A stretch of DNA of 64,000 nucleotides, taken from Bimastos eiseni. Taxonomy: Eukaryota > Annelida > Clitellata > Crassiclitellata > Lumbricidae. The position numbers were made by a program, and so were the translations under genes. Shown piece by piece: positions 63,490 through 64,000 of this stretch. The stretch covers positions 17,739,858 to 17,803,857 of the forward strand of contig OY365810.1 in the NCBI GenBank assembly GCA_959347315.1, written 5' to 3'. Under the pieces are notes generated by a model. It was not told the origin of the DNA and did not search any database. It saw only the letters and a program-made list of their open reading frames with translations. The stretch's first letter is position 1. Each line of letters starts with the position of its first letter.

Positions 63490-64000
63490 ATTCGTTTGCA
63501 ACTGGAGGTGGATGATTATACGTGTCACTGGATGTGTTTACGATTCATGTATCTACCAAGAGAAAGAGAAATTCAAAACTTAATTGTCCTTTGAGAGATT
63601 GTCTGATTTGTTGGATAAATAAAAAAAATTTCACCAATGAATCAACACAGTTACGTAGATTATTGCCTCGCTTTGTCTCTTGTATACATGACATGATAAT
63701 TAATTCCTTATTTTCTTATTTAAAGAGAGAAGTTAGCTTGATGGAAATAATTCATTGGAATGACGGCAACTATATTTGACTTAATAGAATTTAAATAAAT
63801 AACCTAGTCATCATCCTTTCATACTTACTTGCAATTTATGCTATCGGTTAGTCGTCTTTCTTCTAGTTTTGTTTGCTTGCTTCGGGTCTAAACTACAATA
63901 TAGACCTGGTACCGTGTTTAAAAGAGTCTAAATCATGAAACGCAGAATAACGTATTGTTCAACTCGATCCACGTGTTTGCCGTGGATAGTAACGCCTCTT
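63490..64000. other. Right end of window without recognised feature
   Basis: The open frame at 63522-63779 matches nothing I know. Confidence 0.35.

Overview
This is a window of animal nuclear DNA. It is AT-rich, intron-rich and crowded with microsatellites, minisatellites, inverted-repeat DNA transposons and decayed LINEs. Most open frames in it are short and meaningless. The real genes had to be built from exons by matching splice sites, codon phase and protein family. The gene content (TMEM248, a TNF receptor-like protein with one cysteine-rich domain, and a secreted protein with several Ly6/uPAR domains), the tRNA-derived SINE and the frequent TAGGCCTA-type motif suggest a marine invertebrate. 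I cannot resolve the phylum.

Three protein genes can be assembled. (1) A TMEM248 orthologue runs on the minus strand from about 18.5 kb to 9.4 kb. It has seven coding exons (the last one tentative), a probable 5' non-coding exon and a promoter with two NRF1-like sites near 18.48 kb. (2) A TNF receptor superfamily-like gene lies on the plus strand (23276-40738). Its three phase-1 exons give 387 residues: signal peptide, one cysteine-rich domain, one transmembrane segment and a cytoplasmic tail with no recognisable death domain. Its first intron is 14.3 kb. (3) A five-exon gene lies on the minus strand (55092-43690). It encodes a secreted protein of 760 residues with four Ly6/uPAR-type domains separated by linkers, two of which are long and rich in Ser/Thr. 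Each domain is split in the middle by a phase-1 intron, so every internal exon carries the back half of one domain, a linker and the front half of the next. Genes 1 and 2 are divergent. Genes 2 and 3 converge tail to tail, about 3 kb apart.

Region by region: 0-9 kb holds inverted-repeat elements (a foldback-like element at 1.1-1.85 kb and a hAT-type element at 2677-3554), a 35-38 bp minisatellite, a SINE and a GCCGAT-rich element with a LINE tail. 9.4-18.5 kb is TMEM248, with a CR1/L2-like LINE in its 5' intron that a small inverted-repeat element has split. 19-22.8 kb is LINE debris, nested small transposons, hairpins and simple repeats. 23-41 kb is the TNFR-like gene; its long intron carries LINE tails, minisatellites and a perfect inverted repeat with 107-bp arms. 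43.7-55.1 kb is the Ly6/uPAR gene; its introns hold a second copy of the 2.7-kb hAT element, a larger hAT copy with transposase remains and LINE fragments. 55-64 kb has no confident gene, but holds a 74-nt hairpin, a minisatellite and an intact small hAT-like element.

The most notable items are the half-domain exon design of the Ly6/uPAR gene, the single-domain TNFR-like receptor, the 107-bp perfect inverted repeat, and three transposon copies with exact 8-bp target duplications plus a fourth with a near-exact one.
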